From contig NZ_JAUSQV010000001.1 of NCBI RefSeq assembly GCF_030811475.1, forward strand, positions 62,001 to 126,000: a DNA stretch of 64,000 nucleotides, given 5' to 3'. Shown here piece by piece: positions 28,913 through 36,891 of this stretch (position 1 is the first letter of the stretch; each line of letters starts with the position of its first letter). Origin of the DNA: Nakamurella flavida (lineage in GTDB: Bacteria > Actinomycetota > Actinomycetes > Mycobacteriales > Nakamurellaceae). Below the pieces are notes generated by a model, which worked only from the letters and a program-made list of their open reading frames with translations, searched no databases and was not told the origin of the DNA. Both the position numbers and the translations under genes were made by a program.

Positions 28913-29095
28913 TCAGCGCCGGCGGGTCCCGTTGAGCAGCTCGCCGACCTTGGCCCGGACGACTCCCGCGGCACCCTGGACGGCGGGGTTGTCGGCGGCG
29001 GCGGCACTCAGGCGCTTGATCTGCTCGAACCTCTCACGGCCGGCTCGAGCGCCTAGGACGTAACCGAGGGCAGCGCCCAGGATGAGACGGAACAC
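28913..29095 (-). CDS. Small YtxH-like membrane protein
   Basis: 60 residues from GTG 29095, with GGAGG six bases upstream. One Gly-rich helix with the motif GAALGYVLGARAGRERFEQI near the N terminus, followed by a basic helical tail. This GYVLGARAGRERY pattern is common to short actinobacterial YtxH-like proteins of unknown function. Convergent with the DUF1707 gene, nine bases apart. Confidence 0.75.
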   Translation of the reverse strand: MFRLILGAALGYVLGARAGRERFEQIKRLSAAAADNPAVQGAAGVVRAKVGELLNGTRRR

Positions 29096-29153
29096 GATCG
29101 GCCTCCGATGGAGATGTGGGAACCATCCCGGCGGTTTCGACACCGCACCTGTG

Positions 29154-29229
<76 letters not shown>

Positions 29230-29344
29230 CTGCAGACACCTGGCGGCCGGTGACCCGGCTGCCGCAGTGCCGTCCAAGAATAGCCCACCGCGGGAGGTGG
29301 TCCGGCCCACCGGTCGGCCGCCGGGCGGGTCCGGCCCGGGCGGG

Positions 29345-31009
29345 TCAGGACACCGTGAGGACGGGGCGTTCCGGCGCGGGCCCGGCGATGCGGACCTGCA
29401 GCCCCACGGTGGCGGTGCCGCCCGCGGGCAGCGAGCGGGCCCAGTCGCTCCCGGTGCAGGTGATGCGGCCCCCACCCACCGAGCAGCTCATGCCCCACGC
29501 ATTGGTGACGGCGACGGCGGACGGATCGGCCCAGCTGACCGTCCAGGTCGGCAGGGCACCCGAGGCACGGACGGTCACGTCGGCCACGTATCCGTCGTTC
29601 CACGCCGATCGACGGGTCCAGGTCACCGACGGCTTGCCGGACGCTGGGGTGCTGGTCGGGGGAGTGGTGGGTGCGGTGGTGCTGGGCTTGGTGGTGGTGG
29701 GTGCGGTGGTGCTGGGCTTGGTGGTGGTGGGTGCGGTGGTGCTGGGCTTGGTGGTGGTGGGTGCGGTGGTGCTGGGCTTGGTGGTGGTGGGTGCGGTGGT
29801 ACCGGCCGTCGTGGTCGGGGCCGAGGTGGGCCCGGGTGCCGCCCCCAGGAGCGGGGCGAGTGCGTCGAGCTTGGCCTGCTGCGGTGTCACCCAGTCGTCG
29901 GCGACCAGGCCGCCGGTGTCACCGCTGTTCGGGTTGAACGACCAGAAGGCGAAGCTGATGCGGTTCTCGCCGAGGTAGCCCACCAGGGTGCGGAGCCAGG
30001 CGCGGTCGGACTCAGTCTCCAGCTTCGTGCCGAACTCGCCGAGCAGCACGGGAGCGATGTTCTGCTTGGCCAGGTAGCCCCAGGAGCGGTCCCACACGGC
30101 GGGCAGGTTGGCCGGATAGGCCGGGTCGGCGAACCAGGTCTGCGGGAAGACGCTGGCGGGGTAGTCGTGGGCGGAGTAGACCAGCTGGTTCTTGACGGCG
30201 AGCTGGATGGGCTTGGCCGCGGTGTCCCGGAGGTTGCCGCCCCACCAGGTGGTGGACCCGTCCGCGGACCGCTCCACACCCTCGACGATGACGAGCCAGC
30301 GGGGGTTCGCGGCCAGCACGGCGTTGCCGGCCCGGGTCGCGGCGGCGGCCCAGTCGCGGGCGGCATCACCGCACCCCCAGCACGCGGAGCCGCGGGGCTC
30401 GTTGTGGAGGTCGGCGCCGATGACGGTGGGATTGCCGGCGTACCGCTTCGCCAGCATGACCCAGTCGTCGATCCAGTCCTTCTCGCTGTAGCGCGAGGTG
30501 TACCAGAGTTCGGACTGGCTGCCCGAGTCCGGCCGGTGCCGGTCGAGGATGACCTGCATGCCCCGGGCGCCGGCCTCGGCGACCACGGCATCCATCACCT
30601 GCAGCGGGGTGCGCCCGGCGAGCTCGGGATTGCGGGCCTCGATGCCGGACACGGGGGCGGTGGACCGGAGGCATTCGTTGGAGAACGGCAGACGCAGCGT
30701 GGTGAAGCCGAAGGCGGCGATGCGGTCGAGGCCCTGGTCCAGGGAGATCTGCCAGAGCCCGTGCGGCGCGCAGTTCGACGTCTCCATCCCGAACCAGTTG
30801 ACCGCCTTCAGCGTGACCGGCGTCCCCGATTCGGTGACAATGGCCGACCCATTGGTGTGCAGATACCCCGGGGTGGTCACGGCAGCCTCCACGCGCGGTG
30901 ACGACGACAGGGCGACGCCGAGGAAAACGGTCACCGCGAGGGTGAACACCGCCACCGCTGCAGCCCTCTGACGTGCAGCGATACCGCTCTTCTCACCCCG
31001 TGCCCACAT
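29345..31009 (-). CDS. Secreted GH5 cellulase-type glycoside hydrolase with CBM2
   Basis: 554 residues. Signal peptide to about residue 42, GH5 catalytic domain about 43-390, a Thr/Pro/Lys/Ser linker about 392-455 made of exact ten-residue repeats, and a C-terminal family-2 carbohydrate-binding-like domain with a CSVGGGRITC pair. Catalytic residues are visible: acid/base Glu204 in LHNEP and nucleophile Glu325 in LGEFG; the RLPFSNECL and YSAHDYP segments also fit GH5. Probably a secreted endo-beta-1,4-glucanase; mannanase is an alternative. The ATG at 31009 lies six bases after a TATCCT box, so it is likely leaderless. Confidence 0.92.
   Translation of the reverse strand: MWARGEKSGIAARQRAAAVAVFTLAVTVFLGVALSSSPRVEAAVTTPGYLHTNGSAIVTESGTPVTLKAVNWFGMETSNCAPHGLWQISLDQGLDRIAAFGFTTLRLPFSNECLRSTAPVSGIEARNPELAGRTPLQVMDAVVAEAGARGMQVILDRHRPDSGSQSELWYTSRYSEKDWIDDWVMLAKRYAGNPTVIGADLHNEPRGSACWGCGDAARDWAAAATRAGNAVLAANPRWLVIVEGVERSADGSTTWWGGNLRDTAAKPIQLAVKNQLVYSAHDYPASVFPQTWFADPAYPANLPAVWDRSWGYLAKQNIAPVLLGEFGTKLETESDRAWLRTLVGYLGENRISFAFWSFNPNSGDTGGLVADDWVTPQQAKLDALAPLLGAAPGPTSAPTTTAGTTAPTTTKPSTTAPTTTKPSTTAPTTTKPSTTAPTTTKPSTTAPTTPPTSTPASGKPSVTWTRRSAWNDGYVADVTVRASGALPTWTVSWADPSAVAVTNAWGMSCSVGGGRITCTGSDWARSLPAGGTATVGLQVRIAGPAPERPVLTVS
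29671..29800. repeat. 30-bp tandem repeat encoding the GH5-CBM2 linker
   Basis: Four identical consecutive 30-base units (29671-29790) plus ten bases of a fifth. On the coding strand each unit encodes ten residues of the TTTKPSTTAP type. Because the period is a multiple of three, copy changes alter linker length without a frameshift. Confidence 0.95.
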
Positions 31010-31015
31010 GGTTCG

Positions 31016-31021
31016 AGGATA
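31016..31021 (-). promoter_or_regulatory. -10 box TATCCT of a leaderless promoter (GH5 gene)
   Basis: TATCCT on the minus strand six bases before the ATG at 31009. Confidence 0.45.
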
Positions 31022-31140
31022 TCCTCACCGGTGTCCGCCCGGGCGCCACATCGTCACCTCGACAGGTGAGCAGGCCTTCGGCGGGCCACCCGCAGCATTC
31101 GGCGGGCCTCATTTCCATCACCTGATCCGGGGGCTCACAC

Positions 31141-31959
31141 GTGTTCTCATCACCCATTCCGGGTCACAGCGGGGGAATGCCGTTCACCCTGGGGAGTCGA
31201 GGGCGCCCCGGCCGGTGGGTGGCGCCCGCCGGGGTCGCCGTCGGGCTGATTCTGCTGACCGCGTGTTCCGCGCCGACGACCACCGCTGCTCCCGCCCCGA
31301 CCTCCGCGGCGTCCGAGGCCCCGACCACGTTGACTGCGTCGGGCGTCGCCCCGTCGGTGACCAACGATCTCGCCGAGGGCAGCGCCCACCACGATCTCTC
31401 GGTGGCGGGGGAGCCGTTCGCGTTGACCGTCGACTACTGGACCACCGGTGATCCGTCGGCCTGGTCCTCCCTCGCGGCCAAGGACATGAACCTGTCGCTG
31501 CACCTGGTCCCGGTGGCCGGGACGACCACCCCCGACGTGGCGTTGTCGCGGTCCTCGGTGGTCACCTCGCTGCGGTCGACCAATCCCGGGCTCGACGGGC
31601 TGGTGACGTCCACGACGGTCGACCAGGCGCCGGCCGCGCTGCCCGGCTATTCGATGTCGGTGAACTTCCCCTACGACCAGGTCGCGCCGGTCCGGGGGTT
31701 CGGCCCGGACCTGATCGGCCGATGGACCCTCCTGGCCGGCGAGCAACCGCTGACCGACGAGGCGCTGGGCACCGCCGGGGTGTACGCCAACCAGATCGAC
31801 TACACCTACGACCTGGTCATCAAGAACGCCGGCGACGCCGGCTACCACAAGCGCACCGTCACCGACTCGCTGACCGTCCCGGTCCCGGCGCCGGCCCCGC
31901 CGGCCACGGAGACGTCGGCGGCCACCACGGACGGGACGGCCGCCCCGGCCACCGGCTGA
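31141..31959 (+). CDS. Secreted lipoprotein, function unknown
   Basis: 272 residues if GTG 31141 is used (GGGGG seven bases upstream); an ATG at 31177 would give a more typical signal peptide but a poorly spaced RBS. The lipobox is LLTAC. A Thr/Ala/Pro linker follows, then a beta-rich domain with FALTVDYWTTGDPSAWSSL, DVALSRSSVVTSLRS and a C-terminal YANQIDYTYDLVIKNAGDAG strand pair, ending in another Thr/Ala/Pro tail. No family recognised. Exported and membrane-anchored on the outer face. Divergent from the GH5 gene. Confidence 0.75.
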   Translation: MFSSPIPGHSGGMPFTLGSRGRPGRWVAPAGVAVGLILLTACSAPTTTAAPAPTSAASEAPTTLTASGVAPSVTNDLAEGSAHHDLSVAGEPFALTVDYWTTGDPSAWSSLAAKDMNLSLHLVPVAGTTTPDVALSRSSVVTSLRSTNPGLDGLVTSTTVDQAPAALPGYSMSVNFPYDQVAPVRGFGPDLIGRWTLLAGEQPLTDEALGTAGVYANQIDYTYDLVIKNAGDAGYHKRTVTDSLTVPVPAPAPPATETSAATTDGTAAPATG

Positions 31960-32008
31960 CGCTCCCGGTGCGACCGGCAGGACCGCCGGTGCGGCGCTGA
32001 CCGGCCGG

Positions 32009-32014
32009 TAGGGT
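32009..32014 (+). promoter_or_regulatory. -10 box TAGGGT of the tRNA(CAU) gene
   Basis: TAGGGT seven bases before the tRNA 5' end, so transcription would start at or next to the mature 5' end. Confidence 0.45.
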
Positions 32015-32021
32015 GCCCGAC

Positions 32022-32096
32022 GGGGCGGTAGCTCAGTCGGTCAGAGCAGCGGACTCATAATCCGTCAGGTCGTGGGTTCGAGCCCCACCCGCCCCA
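32022..32096 (+). tRNA. tRNA with CAT anticodon (elongator Met or Ile2)
   Basis: Acceptor GGGGCGG/CCGCCCC, anticodon loop CTCATAA giving CAT, T loop TTCGAGC, discriminator A; CCA is not encoded. It is not an initiator tRNA because the acceptor starts with a normal G-C pair and the anticodon stem lacks the three G-C pairs. Whether it is elongator tRNA-Met or lysidine-modified tRNA-Ile2 cannot be settled by eye. Confidence 0.93.
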
Positions 32097-32182
32097 CCGT
32101 CGCGCTCGTACTGCCGCCCCGTGCCGGCCCTGGCTGCCGTCGGGGAGGGCCACTGTCGGTGGTCCCTTGCAGGATGCGCCCC

Positions 32183-32458
32183 ATGACCGATCTCGTCGCC
32201 ATCTGCACCGTCTGCCACACGGCCACCACCGATGTCCGCCGGTACCGCGTCCAGCGGGAGTCCGCGGTGCGGGCCGTGCGCCTCCTCGCGCTGTGCGCGG
32301 ACTGTCGGGAGCCCGTCGAGGCGCTGCTCGGCATCCCGGCGGCCAACCGGCGGCTGCCGGCCACCGCGGGCGGGGGCGTGCGCCCGCCGGCCGGGCGCGC
32401 CGACCGTCACGAGGCCCCGGCCCGGACCGGTCGTCACCTGCACCTGGTCACCACCTGA
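32183..32458 (+). CDS. Small protein with two CXXC motifs, function unknown
   Basis: 91 residues from ATG 32183 (an alternative ATG is at 32174). Two CXXC pairs (CTVC near residue 8 and CADC near residue 37) could form one zinc ribbon; the spacer between them is helical and Arg-rich. The last 30 residues are Pro/Gly/Arg-rich with several His. No recognised family. Convergent with the LysR gene. Confidence 0.55.
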   Translation: MTDLVAICTVCHTATTDVRRYRVQRESAVRAVRLLALCADCREPVEALLGIPAANRRLPATAGGGVRPPAGRADRHEAPARTGRHLHLVTT

Positions 32459-32482
32459 GCCGGCTCGACCCTTCGAGCGCAC

Positions 32483-33418
32483 TCACCCGGCGGCGACGGG
32501 GAGGTCCCGGCGGTGCAGGTCCGCCCCGACCTCGCGCAGAGCGTCCAGCAGGGGAGCGATGTGCGGTTGGCCCGCGGTGCCCGCCCGGACCTGCAGCCCG
32601 ATCCGACGGACCGGGGTCGGTCCCGTGGTCGGCCGGACCACCACCCCCGGGCCGGCCACGCCGTCGTGGGCCAGGCGGGGGAGCAGGGCCACCCCCGCCC
32701 CCGCGGCGACGAGCGCGAGCGACCCGATGAACTCGTCGGCGTAGTGCCGGGCGATCGGCCGGAAACCGCGCGACTCACAGGCCGCGTACGTCACGGCGAA
32801 GCACGGGGTGCCCGGCAGGTTGACGATCCAGTCCTCCCCGGCCAGATCGGCCAGATCCACCGTCTCCTGCCCGGCCAGGCGATGACCGACCGGCAGGACC
32901 AGATCCATCAGGTCGTCGAACAACGGGACGCTGGCGATCCGCGCATCGTCCTGGCCGACGAACATCTCGTTCGCGGTGAGGGTGACGGCCACGTCGACCC
33001 GCCGCCCCAGCAGGGCGTCGACCGCATCGCCCGGGTCGATCTCCCGGATCTCGACGCGCAGGCCGGAGCGGTCGGCGAGGCGCCGGAGCACCGGTACGGC
33101 GACCCCGCGGACGGCCGAGGGGAACGCGCCCAACCGGACCGTCCCGGAATCGCCGGCGCGGAACGCGGCCAGATCGGACTCGGCGTGCTCGAGCCGGGTG
33201 AAGATCTCGTGCGCGTGCCCGAGCAGGATGCGTGCCGCCTCGGTCAGGCGCACCCGGCGACCGTCCGGTTCCAGCATCGGCGTCCCCACCTCGCGGGCCA
33301 GGGCCGCCACCTGCTGGGACACCGCCGACGGGGTCAGATGGACGGCCAGGGCCGCAGCGGCGACCGTTCCGCAGCGGTCCACCTCGCGGAGGATCTCCAG
33401 CCGCCGGACGTCGATCAT
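32483..33418 (-). CDS. LysR-family transcriptional regulator
   Basis: 311 residues. N-terminal winged HTH (RLEILREVDRCGTVAAAALAVHLTPSAVSQQVAALAREVG) with the standard LysR spacing, then the linker helix with LGHAHEIFTRLEHAESDL, and the two-lobed effector domain (TVRLGAFPS, VDVAVTL, VALLPRLA). Length is normal. The ligand and targets are not deducible; LysR regulators usually control a divergent neighbour, but the only candidate here is a very small membrane protein. Confidence 0.93.
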   Translation of the reverse strand: MIDVRRLEILREVDRCGTVAAAALAVHLTPSAVSQQVAALAREVGTPMLEPDGRRVRLTEAARILLGHAHEIFTRLEHAESDLAAFRAGDSGTVRLGAFPSAVRGVAVPVLRRLADRSGLRVEIREIDPGDAVDALLGRRVDVAVTLTANEMFVGQDDARIASVPLFDDLMDLVLPVGHRLAGQETVDLADLAGEDWIVNLPGTPCFAVTYAACESRGFRPIARHYADEFIGSLALVAAGAGVALLPRLAHDGVAGPGVVVRPTTGPTPVRRIGLQVRAGTAGQPHIAPLLDALREVGADLHRRDLPVAAG

Positions 33419-33504
33419 GAACGGTGCACCATGCAGCTCAGCTTACCGATGACGGACAGAACAAACAGATGGACCACAGGATAGGGGCGGCCGATGCTCA
33501 GGTC

Positions 33505-33696
33505 ATGACCTCTGCGGCCCTGCTTCTCGTCCTGTTCGTCCTGCTCGTCGGTCTGGGTGCAGCCGGCGCGACCTGGGGGTGGATTCCCGCCGGCCCGGCG
33601 GATGGTCGACCCGCACCGATGGGGAGGGCCTGGGGCCCGACCGGACGCGGTGATCTCGTCAACACGTGGTGTCACGCCCCGATCACGAGAAGATGA
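33505..33696 (+). CDS. Possible small single-helix membrane protein
   Basis: 63 residues. MTSAALLLVLFVLLVGLG forms one hydrophobic helix, followed by a Trp/Gly/Pro-rich tail. There is CAGG a few bases before the ATG at 33505. Divergent from the LysR gene. No homolog recognised; it may be a chance frame. Confidence 0.3.
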   Translation: MTSAALLLVLFVLLVGLGAAGATWGWIPAGPADGRPAPMGRAWGPTGRGDLVNTWCHAPITRR

Positions 33697-33855
33697 TCGC
33701 CAAGGCTGGACGCAGCCCTGTCACACCGTGCACAATGATCCCAGGAATGCACGTCTGATCGTGCGTGTCCGGACAAAAGAATCCGCACGGTAGGCCCGGC
33801 CCGCCCGCACAGCTCCGCGTTGGGGAAGACGACGGAGTGAAAGCGGAGGTGCACG

Positions 33856-34347
33856 GTGGCTACACGTGGTGTGGTGTTCGTCCACTCGGCGCCGGCAGCC
33901 ATCTGCCCGCACGTCGAGTGGGCTCTTTCCGGTGTGCTCGGTGGGCGTGTGACGCTCACCTGGACGGCACAACCGGCTGCTCCCGGTCACCTCAGGGCGG
34001 ACGTGAGCTGGACGGGCGACCCCGGCACCGGTGGTCGGCTAGCCCAGGCACTGAAGGCGTGGCCCATGCTGCGCTTCGAGGTGACCGAAGAGGCGAGCCC
34101 GGGCAACGACGGTGAGCGCATCTGCCATCTGCCCGGTCGGCCGATCTGGCGTGCCCCCATGTCCGCCAACGGTGACGTGATGGTCGCCGAGGATCAACTG
34201 CGGGCGCTCGTCGAACGGTCCAGCTCGTGGGAGACCGCCCGGCATGCTCTGTCCGGTCTGCTGGGTACCGACATCGATGCGGAGCTCGAGCCCTACCGCC
34301 GGGCCGGCGAGGGATCCGTCGTCACCTGGCTGCACCAGGTCGGATGA
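33856..34347 (+). CDS. DUF3145 family protein
   Basis: 163 residues, GTG start with GGAGG seven bases upstream. The N terminus ATRGVVFVHSAPAAICPHVEWALSGVLGG and the segment LRFEVTEEASPGNDGERICHLP are characteristic of DUF3145, a family confined to actinobacteria and of unknown function. The C terminus ends in ELEPYRRAGEGSVVTWLHQVG. The last 112 bases of the gene are duplicated immediately downstream (see repeat). Monocistronic. Confidence 0.9.
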   Translation: MATRGVVFVHSAPAAICPHVEWALSGVLGGRVTLTWTAQPAAPGHLRADVSWTGDPGTGGRLAQALKAWPMLRFEVTEEASPGNDGERICHLPGRPIWRAPMSANGDVMVAEDQLRALVERSSSWETARHALSGLLGTDIDAELEPYRRAGEGSVVTWLHQVG

Positions 34348-34507
34348 TCGCCCCGGTCGATGTAGGAGCACCACCCGGCACGCTCTGTCCGGTCTGCTGG
34401 GTACCGACATCGACGCGGAGCTCGAGCCCTACCGCCGGGCCGGCGAGGGATCCGTCGTCACCTGGCTGCACCAGGTCGGATGATCGCCCCGGTCGATGTC
34501 GGATCAC
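34236..34507. repeat. 136-bp tandem duplication covering the 3' end of the DUF3145 gene
   Basis: Two adjacent copies (about 34236-34371 and 34372-34507), near 97% identical, with only a few substitutions (for example catg/cacg, gatgcgg/gacgcgg, tgtaggagc/tgtcggatc). The first copy holds the last 37 codons and stop of DUF3145 plus 24 following bases. The second has the same codons without a start. Most of the 339 bases up to the next gene are this second copy; the rest is featureless. Confidence 0.95.
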
Positions 34508-34686
34508 CACCCGGTCGTCGCTCCGGTGTGCCGCCCCGCCGTCACCTGGTGACACCGCGCCGACCCTGACCCACGGGCCGAGACCTCCACCACTGATCGC
34601 CCGTTCCGGGGCAACCCGATAGCGTCCCCTCACGTCGACCTCCCGTGCCTCCATCAGGTACACGGGCCAGAGACGGAGGGGGCCGG

Positions 34687-35223
34687 ATGAGATCGGGTGT
34701 CCGCACGGTGCTGCTCGTCTGCGCGCTGCTGGTCGTCGCCGCCGGCGGCGCCGCCGGAGCCTGGGCCCTGGGACGTTCCGCGCCGACCGCCGCCGTCGCC
34801 CCGTGGACCCCGACCTCCCCGTCCGACGACCGCACCGTCCGTCTCGGCCCCGACACCGCGGACGACCCGATGGCCGCCGAGGTCCGAACCGTCCTCCAGC
34901 GCTACTTCGACGCCATCAACACCGGCGATCACGATGCCTGGACCGCGGTCGTCTCGGCGGGACAGACCGTCTCCCAGGACCGGGCCACCTGGGAGCACCG
35001 GTACTCGACCACCCTGGACTCGAGCATCGTCCTCGTCTCGGTGGACCAGGACCCGACGCGCGTCCGGGTGTGGTTCAGCTCCCGACAGGACCCGGCCTTC
35101 GCGCCGGCCGATCTCCCGGCGAACTGCATCAGCTGGGACCTCACCTACCGCGTCGTCACCCAGGACGGCCGGCTCGTCATCGACGGGATCGACCCCACCC
35201 CCCAGAACAAGGCGGCCTGCTGA
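34687..35223 (+). CDS. Exported NTF2-like domain protein
   Basis: 178 residues from ATG 34687, with GGAGGGGG upstream. One N-terminal membrane helix (TVLLVCALLVVAAGGAAGAW) acts as signal anchor. A Pro/Thr-rich spacer follows, then a domain beginning MAAEVRTVLQRYFDAINTGDHDAW, the classic first helix of SnoaL/NTF2-like folds, with strands VSVDQDPTRVRVWFSS and YRVVTQDGRLVIDGI. The stop codon overlaps the GH3 gene start (TGATG), so the two are coupled and probably act together at the cell surface. Confidence 0.75.
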   Translation: MRSGVRTVLLVCALLVVAAGGAAGAWALGRSAPTAAVAPWTPTSPSDDRTVRLGPDTADDPMAAEVRTVLQRYFDAINTGDHDAWTAVVSAGQTVSQDRATWEHRYSTTLDSSIVLVSVDQDPTRVRVWFSSRQDPAFAPADLPANCISWDLTYRVVTQDGRLVIDGIDPTPQNKAAC

Positions 35224-36689
35224 TGTCCCGCACCCGGACCCTTCGTCGCTCCGGTCTCATCCTGCTCAGTGGCGGTCTGCTCCTGACGGCCTGCTCGGCC
35301 CCGACCGCCTCGGACGCCGGCGGTGTGGTGTCGACGTCCAGCTCGCCGCCCCCGTCGTCCTCCCCGGTCACGTCCCCGTCGTCGGAGGTGGCCGGCCCCA
35401 CACCCACCCCGGCCGCCCCGTCCACCACCGCCCCGTCATCCCCGGCGGCCACGTCCGACGCTGCGGCCCCGACCAGCGCGCCGTCCCCGCCCGGGTCGTC
35501 GACGGCCGCGCCGGCCGCGGACGCCCCCGTGCCGCCCGGTGGACCCGTGACCGCCGCGGACATGGCCGCCGCAGCGGCCCTGGTCGACGCGATGGACGTG
35601 TCCCGGCAGGCCGGTGCGGTCATCATGGCGAGCTCGGCCGATGCGGTGGGCACCGATCTGGTGTCCGCCCTCGGCCTGGGCGGGGTCATCCTGATGGGTT
35701 CCCGGGGGGTCGTCGACGGCACCGACTCCGGCACCCCCGCCCAGGTCGCCGCGGTCACCGCCGCCCTGCAGCAGCAGAGCCCCGACCTTCCCGTGCTGAT
35801 CGCCACCGACCAGGAGTACGGCGACGTCCAGCGGTTGGTCAACGGGTTCACCGACTTCCCGGGGGCCTCCGAGCTGGCCGCGGTGTCCGACACCGCCGAG
35901 GCCGCCGCGCTCACCGAACAGGCGGCCGCAGCGGCGGGCGCCGAGATGCGTGCGGTCGGCATCACGGTGGACTTCGCCCCGGACGCCGACATCGTCCCGG
36001 ACCGTTCCTCCTCGGCGATCGGCGACCGGTCCTTCGGCGCGGACCCCGAGCGGGTCGCGGCGCTGGTGGTCGCGGCGGTGCGGGGATACCAGAGCGCCGG
36101 GGTCGCCGCCACGGTCAAGCACTTCCCGGGGATCGGGGCCATCGCCGCCGACACGCACGAAGAGCTGCCCACCGTCACCACCAGCTGCACGGAGTGGAAC
36201 GACGGGGCGGCGGTCCCGTTCCGGCAGGCCGTCGACGCCGGGGTCGCGCTGGTGATGACCGGCCACGTGCTGCAGCCCGCGATCGGTGTCGACCGGTTGC
36301 CCACCAGTCTGAGCCGGGAGGCGCTGACCGACCTGCTGCGCGGACCGGGGGTGGGTGGCTGCGAGCCGCTCAGCTTCACCGGCATCGCGGTGAGCGACGC
36401 GCTGGAGATGGCACCGGTGGCCGACGCGTACTCCTCCGCCGAGGCGGGGTGGCGGGCCCTGGCCGCCGGCCAGGACCTCCTGCTGATGCCGGTCGACCCG
36501 GTCGCCGCGCACGGCGGCATCGTCACCGCCGTGGGTGACGGGTCCCTGGACCCGGCCCGGCTGCGCGAGGCCGCGGTGCGGGTCACCGCCCTGCGGATCG
36601 CAGCCACACGGACGCCCACGCCGGGGCTGGACGTCGTCGGGTCGGCGGCGCACCAGGCCATCGCCGACCGGGCCCGCTCGGCCGGCTGA
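35223..36689 (+). CDS. GH3-family lipoprotein (NagZ/LpqI-like beta-N-acetylhexosaminidase)
   Basis: 488 residues. Signal peptide with lipobox LLLTAC (Cys about 24), a Ser/Pro/Thr/Ala linker to about residue 105, then a GH3 barrel. Visible: LIATDQEYGDVQRL, the KHFPG-x-G...ADTHEELP loop carrying the NagZ-type Asp-His pair, and the nucleophile segment GIAVSDALEM with the Asp. In actinobacteria LpqI-type enzymes trim GlcNAc from peptidoglycan fragments. The KHFPGHG His is replaced (KHFPGIG), while the DTH dyad is kept. Coupled to the preceding NTF2-like gene. Confidence 0.88.
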   Translation: MSRTRTLRRSGLILLSGGLLLTACSAPTASDAGGVVSTSSSPPPSSSPVTSPSSEVAGPTPTPAAPSTTAPSSPAATSDAAAPTSAPSPPGSSTAAPAADAPVPPGGPVTAADMAAAAALVDAMDVSRQAGAVIMASSADAVGTDLVSALGLGGVILMGSRGVVDGTDSGTPAQVAAVTAALQQQSPDLPVLIATDQEYGDVQRLVNGFTDFPGASELAAVSDTAEAAALTEQAAAAAGAEMRAVGITVDFAPDADIVPDRSSSAIGDRSFGADPERVAALVVAAVRGYQSAGVAATVKHFPGIGAIAADTHEELPTVTTSCTEWNDGAAVPFRQAVDAGVALVMTGHVLQPAIGVDRLPTSLSREALTDLLRGPGVGGCEPLSFTGIAVSDALEMAPVADAYSSAEAGWRALAAGQDLLLMPVDPVAAHGGIVTAVGDGSLDPARLREAAVRVTALRIAATRTPTPGLDVVGSAAHQAIADRARSAG

Positions 36690-36830
36690 CCCGCAGGCCG
36701 GGCAGCCCGTCCGCGCGTCCGCGATCGCGGGTCCACCGCTTCCGACGCCGGTGTCCTCGGGCTGTTCTCGGCTCACGCGGAGAGCGGCGCCCCAGCGGCG
36801 TCTACGCCCTCGGGGTGCATCCGGACGCAG

Positions 36831-36875
36831 CACGCCGACAGCCGTCCGGGAGCGCCCGGGTCGGCTGTCGGCGTG
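36831..36875. terminator. Hairpin between convergent GH3 and fabF genes
   Basis: CACGCCGACAGCCG and CGGCTGTCGGCGTG form a perfect 14-base-pair stem around a 17-base loop. It lies between the ends of convergent genes and probably serves both directions. Confidence 0.65.
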
Positions 36876-36891
36876 TGCCGGCGCGGTGGGA

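Noticed and set aside
29671-29800. Possible CRISPR array
   Set aside because: Units are directly adjacent with no spacers and encode a protein linker in frame.
34244-34483. 80-codon frame across the 136-bp duplication
   Set aside because: It reads the first copy out of frame and the second in the DUF3145 frame; a by-product of the duplication, not a gene.
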